From contig OW203768.1 of assembly GCA_934045905.1 (NCBI GenBank), forward strand, positions 4,306,316-4,370,315: a stretch of 64,000 bases of DNA, read 5' to 3'. A program made the translations under genes and the position numbers. The notes beneath the pieces are model-generated. The model did no database searches. It was given only the letters and a program-made list of their open reading frames with translations, and was not told the DNA's origin. Below are positions 46,701 through 54,724 of this stretch, piece after piece (positions within the stretch are counted from its first letter, which is position 1; each line of letters starts with the position of its first letter). The stretch comes from Leuctra nigra (lineage: Eukaryota; Arthropoda; Insecta; Plecoptera; Leuctridae).

Positions 46701-48409
46701 ACCTGTATATCGTCAGTAACAGAAAAAAAAAAAAAACAGAGGTCCGTGCCAAAAGAGCCAAAAGGAGACGCTCGCTTCGCTCGCTCAAAAATCTAATATT
46801 GTCTACAATTTTTTTTTATAGCTATAATAATTTAGTTTATTGTTTCTTTGAAAATTATAACAAAAGTACCTTTACCAATCTTGAGCAATATGAGCATTTT
46901 TAATTTTCAAATAACTGCGAGGGTTAATTTTTATATCGTCTGATCGAACTCAAACGTATGCGTGTTTACAGATTTGAAGCAACCAAAAGTGCATTGACAG
47001 ACAAAGAAACTCAACCTATTAGTTTTAAGATTTGAAATCTAAAAGTCTATAAGAAATGAGTAAATATCCTCAGAAGTGGACCCTTGAATGTACTTCTTCT
47101 CGTATCCAGTAGGATAGTCCTGACCTGAGCCTGCAGCATCTCCTGCCGGACCAGGGCATGACTGAGCGCCGGACCGGGAGTGTCGCTCTCCTCCCGCATG
47201 ATGGTCCGGTCCAGAGCCAGGAAGTCGTCCATCAGAGCAGGATCAACGGGAGCTACCTGGAACAGAACAGGATATAACAGGGATACCCGGACCAGGGCAT
47301 GACTGATACCTGGAGCAGAACAGGGATACCTGGAGCAGAGCATGTTTATAAGAAACATGGGTTTTTTGGAACTATGTACCTATGAAAAGTCATAAAACAT
47401 TTCCCAGATAATGAGAAAAATATTTTGAAATTAAAACAGCCATATTAATTCCTGGTTTTGATGCCCCAAAGTCAATGAAATGTGTTATGTACTTCTGTGC
47501 TATGATAATCTGTGAGCTTTTCATAATGCAGGTCACTCATATTATTCAATATTATTCATATTATCTTCTCTGTTTCTTGTCCTCGTACATTGTGTTATCT
47601 TGTGCAGTCAGGGATGGGCAGTATCTAAGATACAAGTATCTTAGATACGTATCTTGAGATACAATAGTATCTTAGTATCTGTATCTTAGATACTTTGTAG
47701 TAAAGTATCTTATGAATGTATCTAAGATACATTTTTAAAGTATCTTGAGTATCTTATTTTTCCAAGATACTTAAGAACTAAAAATGGTCAAAATATTCCC
47801 AATATTTTTGCAAACAAATACCTGAAACTCCATTATAGACGATTTTCTGAGAATGGCACATTAGGTGTCTGGGCAAGCATACCCTGAGATCTCAATCTAA
47901 CTTCCTATGGACTTTCTGAAGAAATTCTTTAATTTGTATTTGTTTCTTTGGTAATTAAAAATAAATAATTGGTATGACTATGTTATCACCTAAAAGAGTT
48001 TAAAAAATTCTGAATTGACTCATATTTTTTCCCGAATCAATTAATTCTCCTTTTGTTTTGAAGTATCTTGTATCTTAAGTATCTTCAAGATACTATAGTA
48101 TCTTGTATCTTAAGATACTCTTACATGAAAGTATCTTGTATATTGTATCTAAGATACTTTTTTTAAGTATCTTGCCCATCCCTGTGTGCAGTGTAACAAA
48201 CGTGTGAATATTTATTGTTATTGTAAACTCGCGTACACGCGTCATTGTTAGCCTTTCAGGCTTTGTGATGTTTCTTGTATTTATTATTTTTCTGTAGTTT
48301 GTGCGCCAATAAAAAATTTACATAAATATGACTTGGCATGTATTAAATTGTTTTTTGAATTTGAAACAGACATAGTGAAAAGGAAGAAATGACTTACTTC
48401 TTGACTCAT
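23257..48409 (-). CDS. Uncharacterised helical/coiled-coil protein, ten coding exons
   Basis: Not recognised. Seen: exons 48398-48409, 47125-47256, 45274-45423, 42975-43101, 41633-41822, 40810-40954, 29398-29511, 28284-28388, 27542-27608 and 23257-23501. Every junction is GT/AG and phase-compatible, giving 428 residues. N-terminus MSQEVAPVDPALMDDFLALD. Exons 3-5 are heptad-like and charged (VEAAEERLQKFRK, NELQLLLRRAEEADEE, LERDLDKLRNYRDTL). A conserved-looking core follows (LSGVQFPYCTTREVTAVLQ, AIVYIFTDIQISDRFEHAG, MCYSNFHQRAVALAEWMDM). The C-terminus is basic and proline-rich (MNFLNQPQPLQARF). No signal peptide or membrane segment. Three exons carry tandem arrays of their own splice junctions. 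The intron 40809-29512 holds a lectin gene on the other strand, and the last intron holds a LINE. An in-frame ATG at 48433 could start the protein eight residues earlier. Confidence 0.75.
23697..23812. mobile_element. Hairpin MITE, about 115 bp, in the last intron of the uncharacterised gene
   Basis: The ends GACGGGAAAACGCCATCCCG and CGGGATGGCGTTTTCCCGCC are inverse repeats with CGG next to them. Between them lie GATGATGTCAT and ATGACATCA. No ORF. Confidence 0.75.
23975..27320 (-). mobile_element. RTE-like non-LTR retrotransposon with intact endonuclease-RT ORF
   Basis: A single 977-codon ORF (24001-26934) without stops or frameshifts. An N-terminal endonuclease/exonuclease/phosphatase domain shows GCWNVQGIS (about 23-31), LSETKKKGNG, MGDFNGRVG, SIIDYIV and SDHFLV. 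The reverse transcriptase shows YRGISVLSSIGRLYGRIL, FVDLKKAFDSVP (about 625), GVRQGCPLSPTLFKIY and the catalytic FADD (about 724). A basic C-terminus has RRRKRGRPRRRWAEG. The 3' end has a short TAA repeat tail (near 23980), as in RTE-type LINEs, and about 0.4 kb of 5' leader precedes the ORF. The clade call is by resemblance. It has the same orientation as its host gene. The 5' border is approximate and no target duplication was found. Confidence 0.85.
28189..28207. repeat. Poly-C run in intron beside exon 28284-28388
   Basis: About 19 consecutive C on the plus strand, some 77 bases past the donor of that exon. Similar C or G runs occur near 3226, 12688, 29330 and 43507. They are possible sequencing or assembly weak points. 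Confidence 0.8.
28423..28650 (-). mobile_element. SINE-like repeat, copy 3, with GATGAA microsatellite
   Basis: It contains GCACTGTTCTGCAGCGAGGC, TAATGGCGACGGATG, a GATGATGAAGAT run (28479-28516), GGTGGGAAGAAGGCGGTCG and ATCGAACCCAGGACCTCC. The last word read inverted resembles a tRNA B box (GGTTCGAT). It follows exon 28284-28388 directly in the upstream intron. Confidence 0.75.
28720..29397. other. Intronic DNA with LINE-tail-like word and T-rich tract
   Basis: 28800-28835 contains AACAAATAAAGAATATTGAA, resembling insect LINE 3' ends. 29160-29320 is a run of GATTTTTTT words and 29330-29345 is poly-C. No gene seen apart from the exon donor at 29397. Confidence 0.5.
29431..31930 (-). repeat. 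24-copy, 105-bp tandem array built from an exon's acceptor side
   Basis: The word CTGATGG(A/G)AGTTC recurs from 29431 to 31845 at exactly 105 bp, except one 1-bp deletion at about 31186 (GTAGACATCG for GTAGACAATCG). Each unit on the minus strand is about 24 nt of intron end (GTGTTGCGTGTTCCAG) followed by the first 81 nt of exon 29398-29511 (AIVYIFTDIQISDRF...). Copies differ by only a few bases. 105 is 35 codons and the units lack stops in several frames, so long artificial ORFs cross the array on both strands. The original acceptor (TTGTATTTTCCAG) is at the far end, near 31935. Only the copy nearest 29398 carries the exon's 3' end and donor. Confidence 0.95.
32048..32127. mobile_element. 80-bp hairpin MITE
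   Basis: ATTCCGAATTCGGCCCAAAT is inverted as ATTCGGGCCGAATCCGGAAT; TACGATTC and GAATCGTA pair inside. The loop contains CGGCCATATGGATTAACATT. A related sequence lies at 59170-59265. It abuts the repeat at 32138. Confidence 0.75.
32138..33055 (-). mobile_element. GCTCAA/CTAGG repeat family, full copy
   Basis: It runs from TTGAGCGAGCGTAGCGAGCG to CACAGAGCGTTTTCCTAG. It has a long T run at 32192-32220. Inside, diverged words such as AACTTTGCATGGTCATT and ATTGGTTCAAATTTAAAAA recur about every 120-140 bp. It is closely similar to 34035-34950. No ORF of note. Confidence 0.88.
33060..34030. other. Intron DNA between two family copies
   Basis: AT-rich sequence. A short tandem duplication of ATATGAACGTTTTGAAAGTTCA occurs at 33090 and 33136. 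No gene or other element recognised. Confidence 0.5.
34035..34950 (-). mobile_element. GCTCAA/CTAGG repeat family, full copy
   Basis: Same ends as 32138-33055: TTGAGCGAGCGTAGCGAGCG and GAGCGTTTTCCTAG. The two align along their whole length with scattered differences. The CTAG end is preceded by a small stem (CGCTC...GAGCG) around AACGCGTT, a layout reminiscent of Helitron-like 3' ends. Confidence 0.88.
34951..36240. other. Upstream region of the lectin gene
   Basis: No gene seen. 35910-35948 is an isolated end fragment of the GCTCAA/CTAGG family (GTGCTCGCTCATCAACACG to GAGCGTTTTCC). The lectin promoter should be here or just downstream; no clear TATA box or initiator was assigned. Confidence 0.5.
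36291..39978 (+). CDS. Secreted two-domain C-type lectin, five exons, nested antisense in an intron
   Basis: Seen: exons 36291-36455, 36837-36987, 37951-38125, 39049-39281 and 39791-39978, all phase-compatible, give 303 residues. Start MSLRMFILLSVLAVAMA is a signal peptide; a possible acceptor precedes the ATG. CTLD 1: GEYFYVGVPLNWTDALL, ACQAIDSHLLIINSNEE, YNCGG, TRCED and FVCE, with all four canonical cysteines. CTLD 2: GYYKYHSNETTWTDADETC, GSHLLVLNSQQE, FLLGVHRFY, RWFNDNSEPYG and HFVCEY, with only the outer cysteine pair. Neither has a clean EPN or QPD sugar motif. Known: such tandem-CTLD proteins in insects include haemolymph lipopolysaccharide-binding lectins used in immunity. That role is inferred. 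The third exon has tandem copies of its acceptor side. Confidence 0.88.
37361..37673. mobile_element. Probable hAT-type MITE next to the lectin exon array
   Basis: It begins CAGGGGTCGGCAACC and ends GGTTGGCGACCCCTG, ends known from hAT elements in many animals. The flanks CCCTACAA and ACCTACAC match at 6 of 8 bases, a worn 8-bp duplication. It is 313 bp. Its right edge touches the first 115-bp tandem unit. A fragment of the same family is at 43545-43615. Confidence 0.75.
37676..38024 (+). repeat. 3-copy, 115-bp tandem array at the acceptor side of lectin exon 3
   Basis: Units begin at 37676, 37791 and 37906 (CTACACTCTGTTCTGCTCCC) and look identical. Each has about 45 nt of intron end (GTAACATGTTCCAG) and the first about 70 nt of exon 3. 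Only the third is followed by the rest of the exon. The junction falls in ACCTACA, which occurs both in the intron and in the exon (GCCACCTACAAC). 115 is not a multiple of three, so using an upstream acceptor would change the frame. Confidence 0.93.
38308..38629 (+). repeat. Repeat mosaic in lectin intron 3 (family fragments)
   Basis: 38308-38425 (GGACACTTTGTTGGCACGCT) matches 55743-55860. 38425-38629 carries GTGCAAAATTTCAGCTCGAT and AACAGAGGTCCGTGTCAAAA, which belong to the GCTCAA end half of the 0.9-kb family. Confidence 0.65.
38631..39011. mobile_element. 381-bp near-complete palindrome (foldback MITE) in lectin intron 3
   Basis: The arms pair over almost the whole length around 38821. 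Pairs include TATCAATATCTTTTACCAAT with ATTGGTAAAAGATATTGATA, TTGTTAACAAAAT with its inverse, and GGCTTTGTACGAGT with ACTCGTACAAAGCC. The ends are GGCTGGGTAGTGAG and CTCACTACTCGGCC. It stops 37 bases before exon 4. Confidence 0.88.
40049..40054 (+). terminator. Poly(A) signal of the lectin gene (AATAAA)
   Basis: AATAAA about 70 bases after the lectin stop codon (39976-39978), in AT-rich DNA. Confidence 0.6.
40226..40437. repeat. Inverted repeat (about 42-bp arms) between lectin end and exon 40810-40954
   Basis: TTAATCATGATTAGATAAA with AAGGGTTATCAC at 40230-40272 is inverted at 40396-40437. The outer flanks also share GCGCG-containing words (40145 and 40497). Probably a foldback element of about 350-400 bp; borders not fixed. 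Confidence 0.65.
41275..41423. mobile_element. Short inverted-repeat element with GCCTCATGCTCAAAAGA ends
   Basis: GCCTCATGCTCAAAAGA at 41275 and its exact inverse ending at 41423. The end word also occurs alone at 5208-5222, suggesting a dispersed family. No ORF. Confidence 0.6.
41711..42126 (-). repeat. 3-copy, about 150-bp tandem array at the acceptor side of exon 41633-41822
   Basis: TGCCACTCCAGCGCGCCTCC recurs at 41711, 41861 and 42013. On the minus strand each extra copy has a TTGTTCCAG acceptor, then CTGG(A/C)GTGTACACCGAGGC (GVYTEAYG) up to GAGTGGCAG, then intron-like CATGTTGTTCC words. Copy 2 has a 2-bp insertion (TTCGACGCAG for TTCCGCAG), which breaks the frame there. The true exon end and donor belong to the lowest copy only. 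Confidence 0.93.
42120..42395. repeat. Minisatellite of ACATGGAACA / ACATGGACGA words
   Basis: About 275 bp of ACATGGAACA, ACATGGACGAC and ACATGGACAAC words. On the transcript strand this is CATGTTGTTCC and CATGTTGTCC, a pyrimidine-rich run that leads straight into the TTGTTCCAG acceptor of exon 41633-41822. The acceptor consensus itself looks like one more unit. Confidence 0.95.
43545..43615. mobile_element. Fragment of the 37361-type hAT MITE
   Basis: CCCCCAGTTCTTGCCCCGCA and AGTGATTCTGG match the interior of the 37361-37673 element (CCCCCAGTTGTTGTCCCGCA, AGTGATTCAGG). No ends preserved. Confidence 0.6.
43731..44110. repeat. ATT microsatellite and adjoining interspersed repeat
   Basis: ATT units at 43731-43762, then CTATATTCTCAACAGAGCC, GGAGAGGAAACCCGG, AACGGCTTAACGTCCCTTCC and GAAGGACGG. 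The first part matches 9291-9372 inverted. This type of GC-richer repeat is common in arthropod genomes. No ORF. It ends just before the 111-bp array. Confidence 0.7.
44158..45360 (-). repeat. 11-copy, 111-bp tandem array built from an exon's donor side
   Basis: TGTCTGTTGAT(G/T)TTGGCGATG recurs eleven times at exactly 111 bp. On the minus strand each unit is about 87 nt of the 3' part of exon 45274-45423 (KDVLLQLNVDRNEKVALEHE...NINRQ) plus the donor and first about 24 nt of intron (CAG|GTACACTGACCCCC). All copies keep the GT; the copies at about 44715 and 44937 have CAA before it. Reading through a donor meets TGA in most copies. The first copy in transcript order (45274-45423) is the complete exon. 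Confidence 0.95.
45935..46788 (+). mobile_element. GCTCAA/CTAGG repeat family, full copy
   Basis: It starts CTAGGAAAACGCTCTGAGTA and ends GCTCGCTTCGCTCGCTCAA. Internal AAAATTTCAGCTCGATCG and an A-rich run (46721-46734) sit before the GAGGTCCGTGCCAAAAGAGCC end. It is in the intron between exons 2 and 3 of the uncharacterised gene. Confidence 0.85.
47609..48184. mobile_element. hAT-type MITE with GTATCTTAAGATAC motifs
   Basis: The ends are CAGGGATGGG and CCCATCCCTG. The flanking 8-bp duplication is exact: TGTGCAGT (47601-47608 and 48185-48192). Both ends carry many GTATCTTAGATAC / AAGTATCTTGA words and the middle is AT-rich. No transposase. It lies in intron 1 of the uncharacterised gene. Confidence 0.93.
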
Positions 48410-48472
48410 TTGACAGCTTCGCCCGCATCCCATCCTCACTCGTCCATGACGGGGTGGACACTCATTCTCGCG
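48398..48472 (-). promoter_or_regulatory. First coding exon and 5' leader of the uncharacterised gene, with uORF and alternative start
   Basis: TTTAG|GGGCGCGAGAATG is a likely acceptor, so an untranslated exon lies upstream. One candidate ends at 49327 (AAGATTG|gtaagt). The leader has an ATG opening a 9-codon uORF (MSVHPVMDE then TGA). A separate ATG at 48433, in frame with MSQE, would give MGCGRSCQ first. I took 48409 as start but cannot decide between them. Confidence 0.5.
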
Positions 48473-48699
48473 CCCCTAAACCAATCACACAACAATAATT
48501 ATAATAACTTACTAACGTTGCTTTTAATCCATATGGGGTGATTATGACTATGTTTTGAATGTTTGTGATTGTCTAGAATGTCTGATTTTTAGATAGTTTG
48601 TTAATTTAATAGCTATGTTTTCTTTTTAATAGGTCCGTTTTTAAGTGTAGATGGATTTAGTCGTTGCCCCTCCTTCATGTCACACTTTTGCGTCACAAT

Positions 48700-48790
48700 G
48701 ATATGATCATATGATATGATATATGATATGATATATGACATATGATATGATCATATGATGATATGATCAATGATATGATGATATGACAAT
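48700..48790. repeat. ATATGATATGATC microsatellite
   Basis: Irregular repeats of ATGATAT, GATATG and CATATGAT over about 90 bases. No other feature. Confidence 0.9.
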
Positions 48791-49001
48791 GACTATGATC
48801 AGACAGTTTCTCTGTCATTTGGTACACCGAGAAGTAAAATAGCACGTATGATTCTTCGATTACTTTGATTGGGGTAAAAGTATCGTTTAATCATGTTGAC
48901 ATTTCGTACACTTACATTGAAACCAACATTGAATATAATAATCCAACATACCTTTTCAAAGCTATTTTTTCAAATACATTATATTTTAAAGTAGTAACCT
49001 C

Positions 49002-49217
49002 ACTGTTCTGCAGCTAGGCTAATGGCGACGGATGAATGATTGTGATGATGATTGGGAAGATGATGATGAAGAATAGTTAAGGATGGATGGTGGGAAGGAG
49101 GCGGTCGTGGCATATTAGTAGGGAACCTTCCCAAAATCTGCTCTCAACTGAGGGAAATTACGAAAAAGAAAGGACGGCCGAGGAATAATCGAACCCGGGG
49201 ACCTCCGTTATAATAAT
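49002..49217 (-). mobile_element. SINE-like repeat, copy 4 (best preserved)
   Basis: CACTGTTCTGCAGCTAGGC, TAATGGCGACGGATGAATG, GGTGGGAAGGAGGCGGTCG, CATATTAGTAGGGAACCTTC and AATCGAACCCGGGGACCTCC, in that order. Inverted, the last word reads GGTTCGAT, close to the tRNA B box, which suggests a tRNA-related promoter at the high-coordinate end. Confidence 0.75.
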
Positions 49218-49327
49218 ACTGAATGGCAAGTAAATTTAATCAAGAATAACAGTAGATTTGTTTATATTAAAATCATGATTATTACACTGGACTCTGGTCT
49301 AAAAGCAATAGTTCATGAATACTTACC

Positions 49328-52300
49328 AATCTTTATCCATAATTCCAAATCAATTTTCGTTTCATCACTCAATCGTTCTTCAAATAGAATACAATGATCA
49401 CTCATCAGTACCATTGAATAATATCATCACTGTATCTTAATTGTATAAACGCTTTCTATTTATCAAAGTAAACATTGAAGCGAAGAAGACTGTGTTTATT
49501 TCACCGAGTTGACACTTTCTCCACTACCAAGCCGAACTAATACACACAATTACTTCCACTTCGTCGTATTGACATGCATAGCAGTGTGTCGCAAGCGGTC
49601 ATATAACGTCAGGCCGGGTTGTTAGACTGACGGTCAGATACGAGTAATGTCTAAACAAATGTTCGATCATGCGCACTGCAGGGTTAAAACTAAAGGGCGA
49701 AAGATGACCCTAACCTTGGTGAATATTTTACACCGTTCAGGTAACAACGTTTAATAATCAAATTCACTACAACTTTGTTATGAAAGTTTTTTTTATGGAT
49801 TTTCTAGATACTTGGTGGAGAATTGAAATTGTTTGGGGAAGGGAAGTGATTGGGTAATGGGAGGCAATCGCAGCCTTTAATAACAATAATAGGGTCGACA
49901 ATTGTTAGGTAGATTCAAATCTGTAGCACAAAAGCGTCGTCATGCCTAATCAATAATCATTTCACTATTGATTCTAAATTACAAAACTACAATCTATATG
50001 TGATTTTTAATTATCATACATTTTTTTTAATTTGGCGATGAAAGCAAATTCATATCATAGCATAGCATATTCTTTATTTTTACAAAAAGAGACACAAAAT
50101 ATTTTAGTTTTGATACTGTTGTAGGAGGAAAAAACATGTTTTCTTGCACTCTTCAAAAATCAAAATACCATAAAATACAAAACTTGTTTTTAAAAAACAA
50201 CATAACCGAATTAATTTGTGTAATGTTTTGTCACATACGAGATGGATTGCATTTGCTTCTCCCCTCTTATTTTACTATTAATTGTGTTAATATTTTTCCT
50301 GTCATAAAAAGGCTTCCTATTAACAGCGTTCACGTGTCATTTGCTGACATCTTTCGCAACTAAATGAATAACTAATAACGTACAATTTATTATGTAAACA
50401 CAACGACCATCATAATCCAGAACACAGAAATAATTTCGCACAACAAATCGATTTCCATTGCTAAGTTTGATTGGACTAAAAGTCCATGACATATAACATT
50501 CTACTGAATAAATAATGCTATTTGCTCGCCCCACGTAAGTGGTGAACTTATCCCGTTCTTGCACGCCGCTGTCACGTCATGATGTTACTAGGCAACGACA
50601 AATACAAACATTTCGAATGCGAATGCATAGAGATGGATATGAGAGATATTCGTTGTTATTAGATTTAATTCGACATGTGATATTGATTACGAAGTAACTA
50701 TGTAACTTATAGGCACTGGCTGCAATCATAGCACGTCATGCAATGGTGTTGATTTATACCTTGGATAAGTGACAGAGACCAAAGACAGTATGATAGTCAT
50801 TATCATTATCTAGCTGGCTCTGGTTTCTTGTTCGAAAAGTGGCATTACGGTCTTCTTGAAATTTCCACAAATTTGCAAAGAAATACGATGTCTAGAATTC
50901 GGGAAAATACGGAACACGACTGACCTCTGGTGGATTCTCTGGTACTGATATAGGGGGGACATCATGGAGGATATCACGGGGATATTTGTATAAATAAATT
51001 ATATTAAATTTGCTTTAGTTGTTTGTTATGTCTGAAAAAGTAAACTTACTAAAACTAAATTTTAAATTGGTTCTCCTTGCCACTGCCCAATGAACTTCAA
51101 AATATAAAAAGTGCATCTAAAAAGTTTCCTGCCAGAAGTGGCTCCATCACGTATCGCTTATTTGTTCGAATACCGTTTCATCATAACAACATAATTTTAC
51201 ATGAAAACCGGCACACCGCAAAAACCGCGCGAAAACCGGCACTTTTCTAAGGAAGAACGTCGAAATAGACCAGTAAAATCTTCATAACTAAATCATCCAG
51301 GAGCGTGTACATTTAAAACTGTTAAATATTGTACCTGATACATGACAGATTTTTTGTTTTTTAAAATTAATCCATAGGGGATAACGCAGCTTAATACACT
51401 TTTGAAAATAACATGCAGCATGTCTTTTTCTGCATAGCACAATGTTAAATTGAAAGAAACAATCTCGAATTCAGCTTGCCTACTTTTTCTTGGCAATATG
51501 GTGCAATTGAAATTTTCTCTATAAGAATAATTTCAACGGAGAATAGAAACAAAACCTAGTTTTTAAAAAAATTCAAATTTGAGATAAGATGGCATTGTTT
51601 CAAGATCCATAATTTAAAAAGTTGACATTGAATAAAAAAATGCATTAATATAATAATGACTGATTGCCATGGTAACCAATGCGTGACTAGATCACTCGAT
51701 ATAGCATTTTTGGGGGGAAATTACCATTGCAAAAAAACTTTTTACAAAAGTTCAACTATATTTAAGTATAATAGAGTTGTTTATTGTCAGTTTGCAACTC
51801 CCGTCCATTATGGAGTTTTCAATTTTGTCATCAGAGAATGAACAAACTTTAACATGGGAGGTATAGCAAAACATTTCGAATTTTGTGTTTAACTTTTAAA
51901 ATAGCACACGTTGGTACTGTTTTTTTTTTTTTGATAACTTAATAATATGTCCGTAATGCCTACCAGAAAAAAGCTATTTGTTCAAATCTAACCAAAAAAA
52001 TTAGATCTTCATTATAACTTCTCTATTTCACAACGCACATCTCCTCTTCTTCATTATAGCATGACACGATTTTACTTGACTGCCATAAGTTAACATGGGG
52101 GAGGCAACTCAAATTATATCAGAAACTGGACACGAGAAGTGATAAAGTAGAGACTCGTATTAGTCCACGTGAGTCAAGTCAGTGTCGTGATGTCAGATTT
52201 ACAAATCAATTAAATTAATATTGGATCAATGTATTTTGCTTTGTTGACATATTTTATACTATTTCTGTAGAGAAAGATGGTATTTTTTGAAGAAATTGAT

Positions 52301-54230
52301 ATTATTTTAAATCATTTCATGCAGTTCGAAATAAGTACTTGACAAGGTTTGCAGCAGTTTCTAATAGAAACAGGCGAAATTAGGCTGTTTTTACAGATTA
52401 TCTCTTTATTTAATCCCGCAACACAACATTTTGAAAACGGTTAAAATTATCAGAAAAAAATCAAGCTTTAACGTGAACTCAATATTTTTAATGTGTATTT
52501 TATTTTTCAATTACCTACTGCAGATGATATAAAGTTAAATTTATGACATCCGTCCATGTTACCTTATGGGAAATTTCAAGATCTCTTTTCAAGATATCTC
52601 TTAAAATAATCCCGTAACACATATTTTTGTTTACGTATTTGCATTTGTTATTGTTTGAGGTATATTTCAAGAAGATTTGAAGAATTTCTATTTAACAAGG
52701 ACTTTTGATGTAGGTAATACTTTAATGAAATGAATTACTTGTTTTAAAACAGCTTTGGACACCAGACCGTAGGTGTAGTGTGGTGCACATGATAACAAAA
52801 TCTAATCCATATTTGATGTAAATTAATCTTTGTCCGTCAGAATGAGAGATTTGACGCGATAACGACTGAACTCTTTCCAAAGAGCAATTTAGAAAATCTC
52901 GCCTACCTCAATTATCTTTCCAAGAATTATACTAAAACAACTCATAATTTAAATACATAAACATAACTGAGAGCGGAACAACATTCATTAAATATCACTA
53001 AAAATCAACAAGTCTTACTTTTCATTTTATAAAAACACACAAAATAAAATTATTCCAACCTTGATTTTCACTTTTATTTTCTGGACGTTGAACATTTCTA
53101 TTAAAAATCACATTAATTTAAAAACATAACATGAAAACATGGAATGTCGAACACCGTTTTTGATCAAGATCGAATAAGATTTAAACTCGGATTTTCATAG
53201 CGACTTTCATTTTCGAATAGCTTGTTGTTATCTGTATGGTTGAGATAAGTTTGACTGCTAAGCGCAACGGTTGAGCGTCACGGACGAAACGATCCGAACA
53301 GATATCATATCTAGAACAAGTTTTACTTTTGTTTGTCGTCTGTTCAGCGATTCTGTATTGAACTAGAGGGAGTGAGGGTATCGATGAAATTATAGACTTA
53401 GGATTGTAATAACTACAATTAGTTGCAAGGTATTATTTGTGATGTGAAATAATACATCTAGTTTATTTTAGAGAAAATTCTATGTTTATGTACCTATGCA
53501 TTTATTCAAATATCGGTTTACTAAAATATGATGACACATTATTATTCAGGATTATTAAAATATCAACAACAGTCAACAGTTGGGACAATTAAATTTGATA
53601 TTTTGCACGCTGTGAAAGCTTTATTTTTAAAGATATATTTATTGTTTTGCTTTATAAAAATATTGTATGGTAATATTTATTTTTAAATATGACCTTGTAA
53701 TATTTTATGTTGACGTGTATTTTAAAATTCGGCTTGCTCAGTGGAACGAGCCAGTCGCAAATGGATATAAATTTACCATAAAGGATTATTTATTGAATCT
53801 TAAATACCCCAAAAGTACTTATCATCCAGTAAGTCTCTTAAAAATTAATTAATTGTGTATTTGCAATTTTACAAACCACAGAAAGAAAACATCTTGGCTT
53901 CAATCTTATATCATTTCACAAAATAATTGATATCTTAATTTCTAAGCTTTTTTAAAAGTAATAACGCAGTTTAAAAATAATTGCATTTTTTAAGAATTCA
54001 CACAATTCATATTCCCAAGAAATATTAACAAAATTATGTTACTGTAACAATTTCTAAATAGGAAAAGGAAGCTGCAAAATCACACAATAGAAAAATAGAT
54101 CACTGCGAAAAACTATTCAGGAAACAACAGCCTCTTCTCAACATAAATTAAAATATTTCTCACGTATTTTTTTCCAAACCTTCACGCGACCAAGGTAGCA
54201 ATATAAACGCATCGGCCTGCATAATTAAGC
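49328..54230. other. Gene-poor AT-rich stretch
   Basis: No coding exon could be supported. 49330-49680 may hold the 5'UTR and promoter of the uncharacterised gene. 50051-50095 has a LINE-tail-like word on the minus strand (AAATAAAGAATATGC). The rest is AT-rich DNA with chance ORFs only. Confidence 0.5.
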
Positions 54231-54677
54231 GAAATGGGATGTGCAAAGAATGATTGGGTGTCATATCGTTGGCAAATGTTGAAAGAGAAAGGTATCGCTG
54301 GTAGTAGAAAGAGTGCGAGACAGAAGGAGAGAGGCGGCGTTCGAAGAGAGACGGCGAGAGAACCTGGTGAAAGCGTTTGCACTTGAACCTGGCTTGGGTA
54401 GGAGATGAAGAAGTTTTTTAATTTCAAACTCTGTAGCAGTTAGTTGGTGGCGAGGCTTGCGTAGGGAAGGTTGGTGACAGTCGGTCTATACACAATACTC
54501 CGCGCGCACTCTTTTACAATCATGTACTGTGATTTTAGTTATATCAAGAAACAAGATTTATTTTTATAATAGTGTAGTGATTTTTAAAATACATAAAATA
54601 TTATTATGAACTTTTAATGAGATTTGCGAATTATTCTACCAGTGACGATGACAGCTGAGTAGACTGTGGACTTGGGA

Positions 54678-54724
54678 ATGATGTTCATGTGGGAAGGTTT
54701 GACGGACAAGAAGCGGCTAGACAG
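54678..54724 (+). CDS. Candidate first coding exon of an unidentified gene
   Basis: ATGATGTTCATGTGGGAAGG encodes MMFMWEGLTDKKRLD and ends at a strong donor (GACAG|gtacgt) in phase 2. An in-frame TAG lies just upstream, and the ATG has G at -3. The 54230-54530 region upstream is richer in GC and CpG than its surroundings, as a promoter or leader would be. No following exon was found before the N gap. The protein is not recognised. Confidence 0.35.

Noticed and set aside
49002..49217. tRNA gene
   Set aside because: The GGTTCGAT word resembles a B box, but no cloverleaf can be drawn. It is better read as a SINE-like repeat.
54182..54427. 81-codon minus frame and a 52-codon plus frame beginning MGCAKNDW
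   Set aside because: Low-complexity purine-rich leader; neither has domain features or supporting splice sites. The plus frame may be a uORF.
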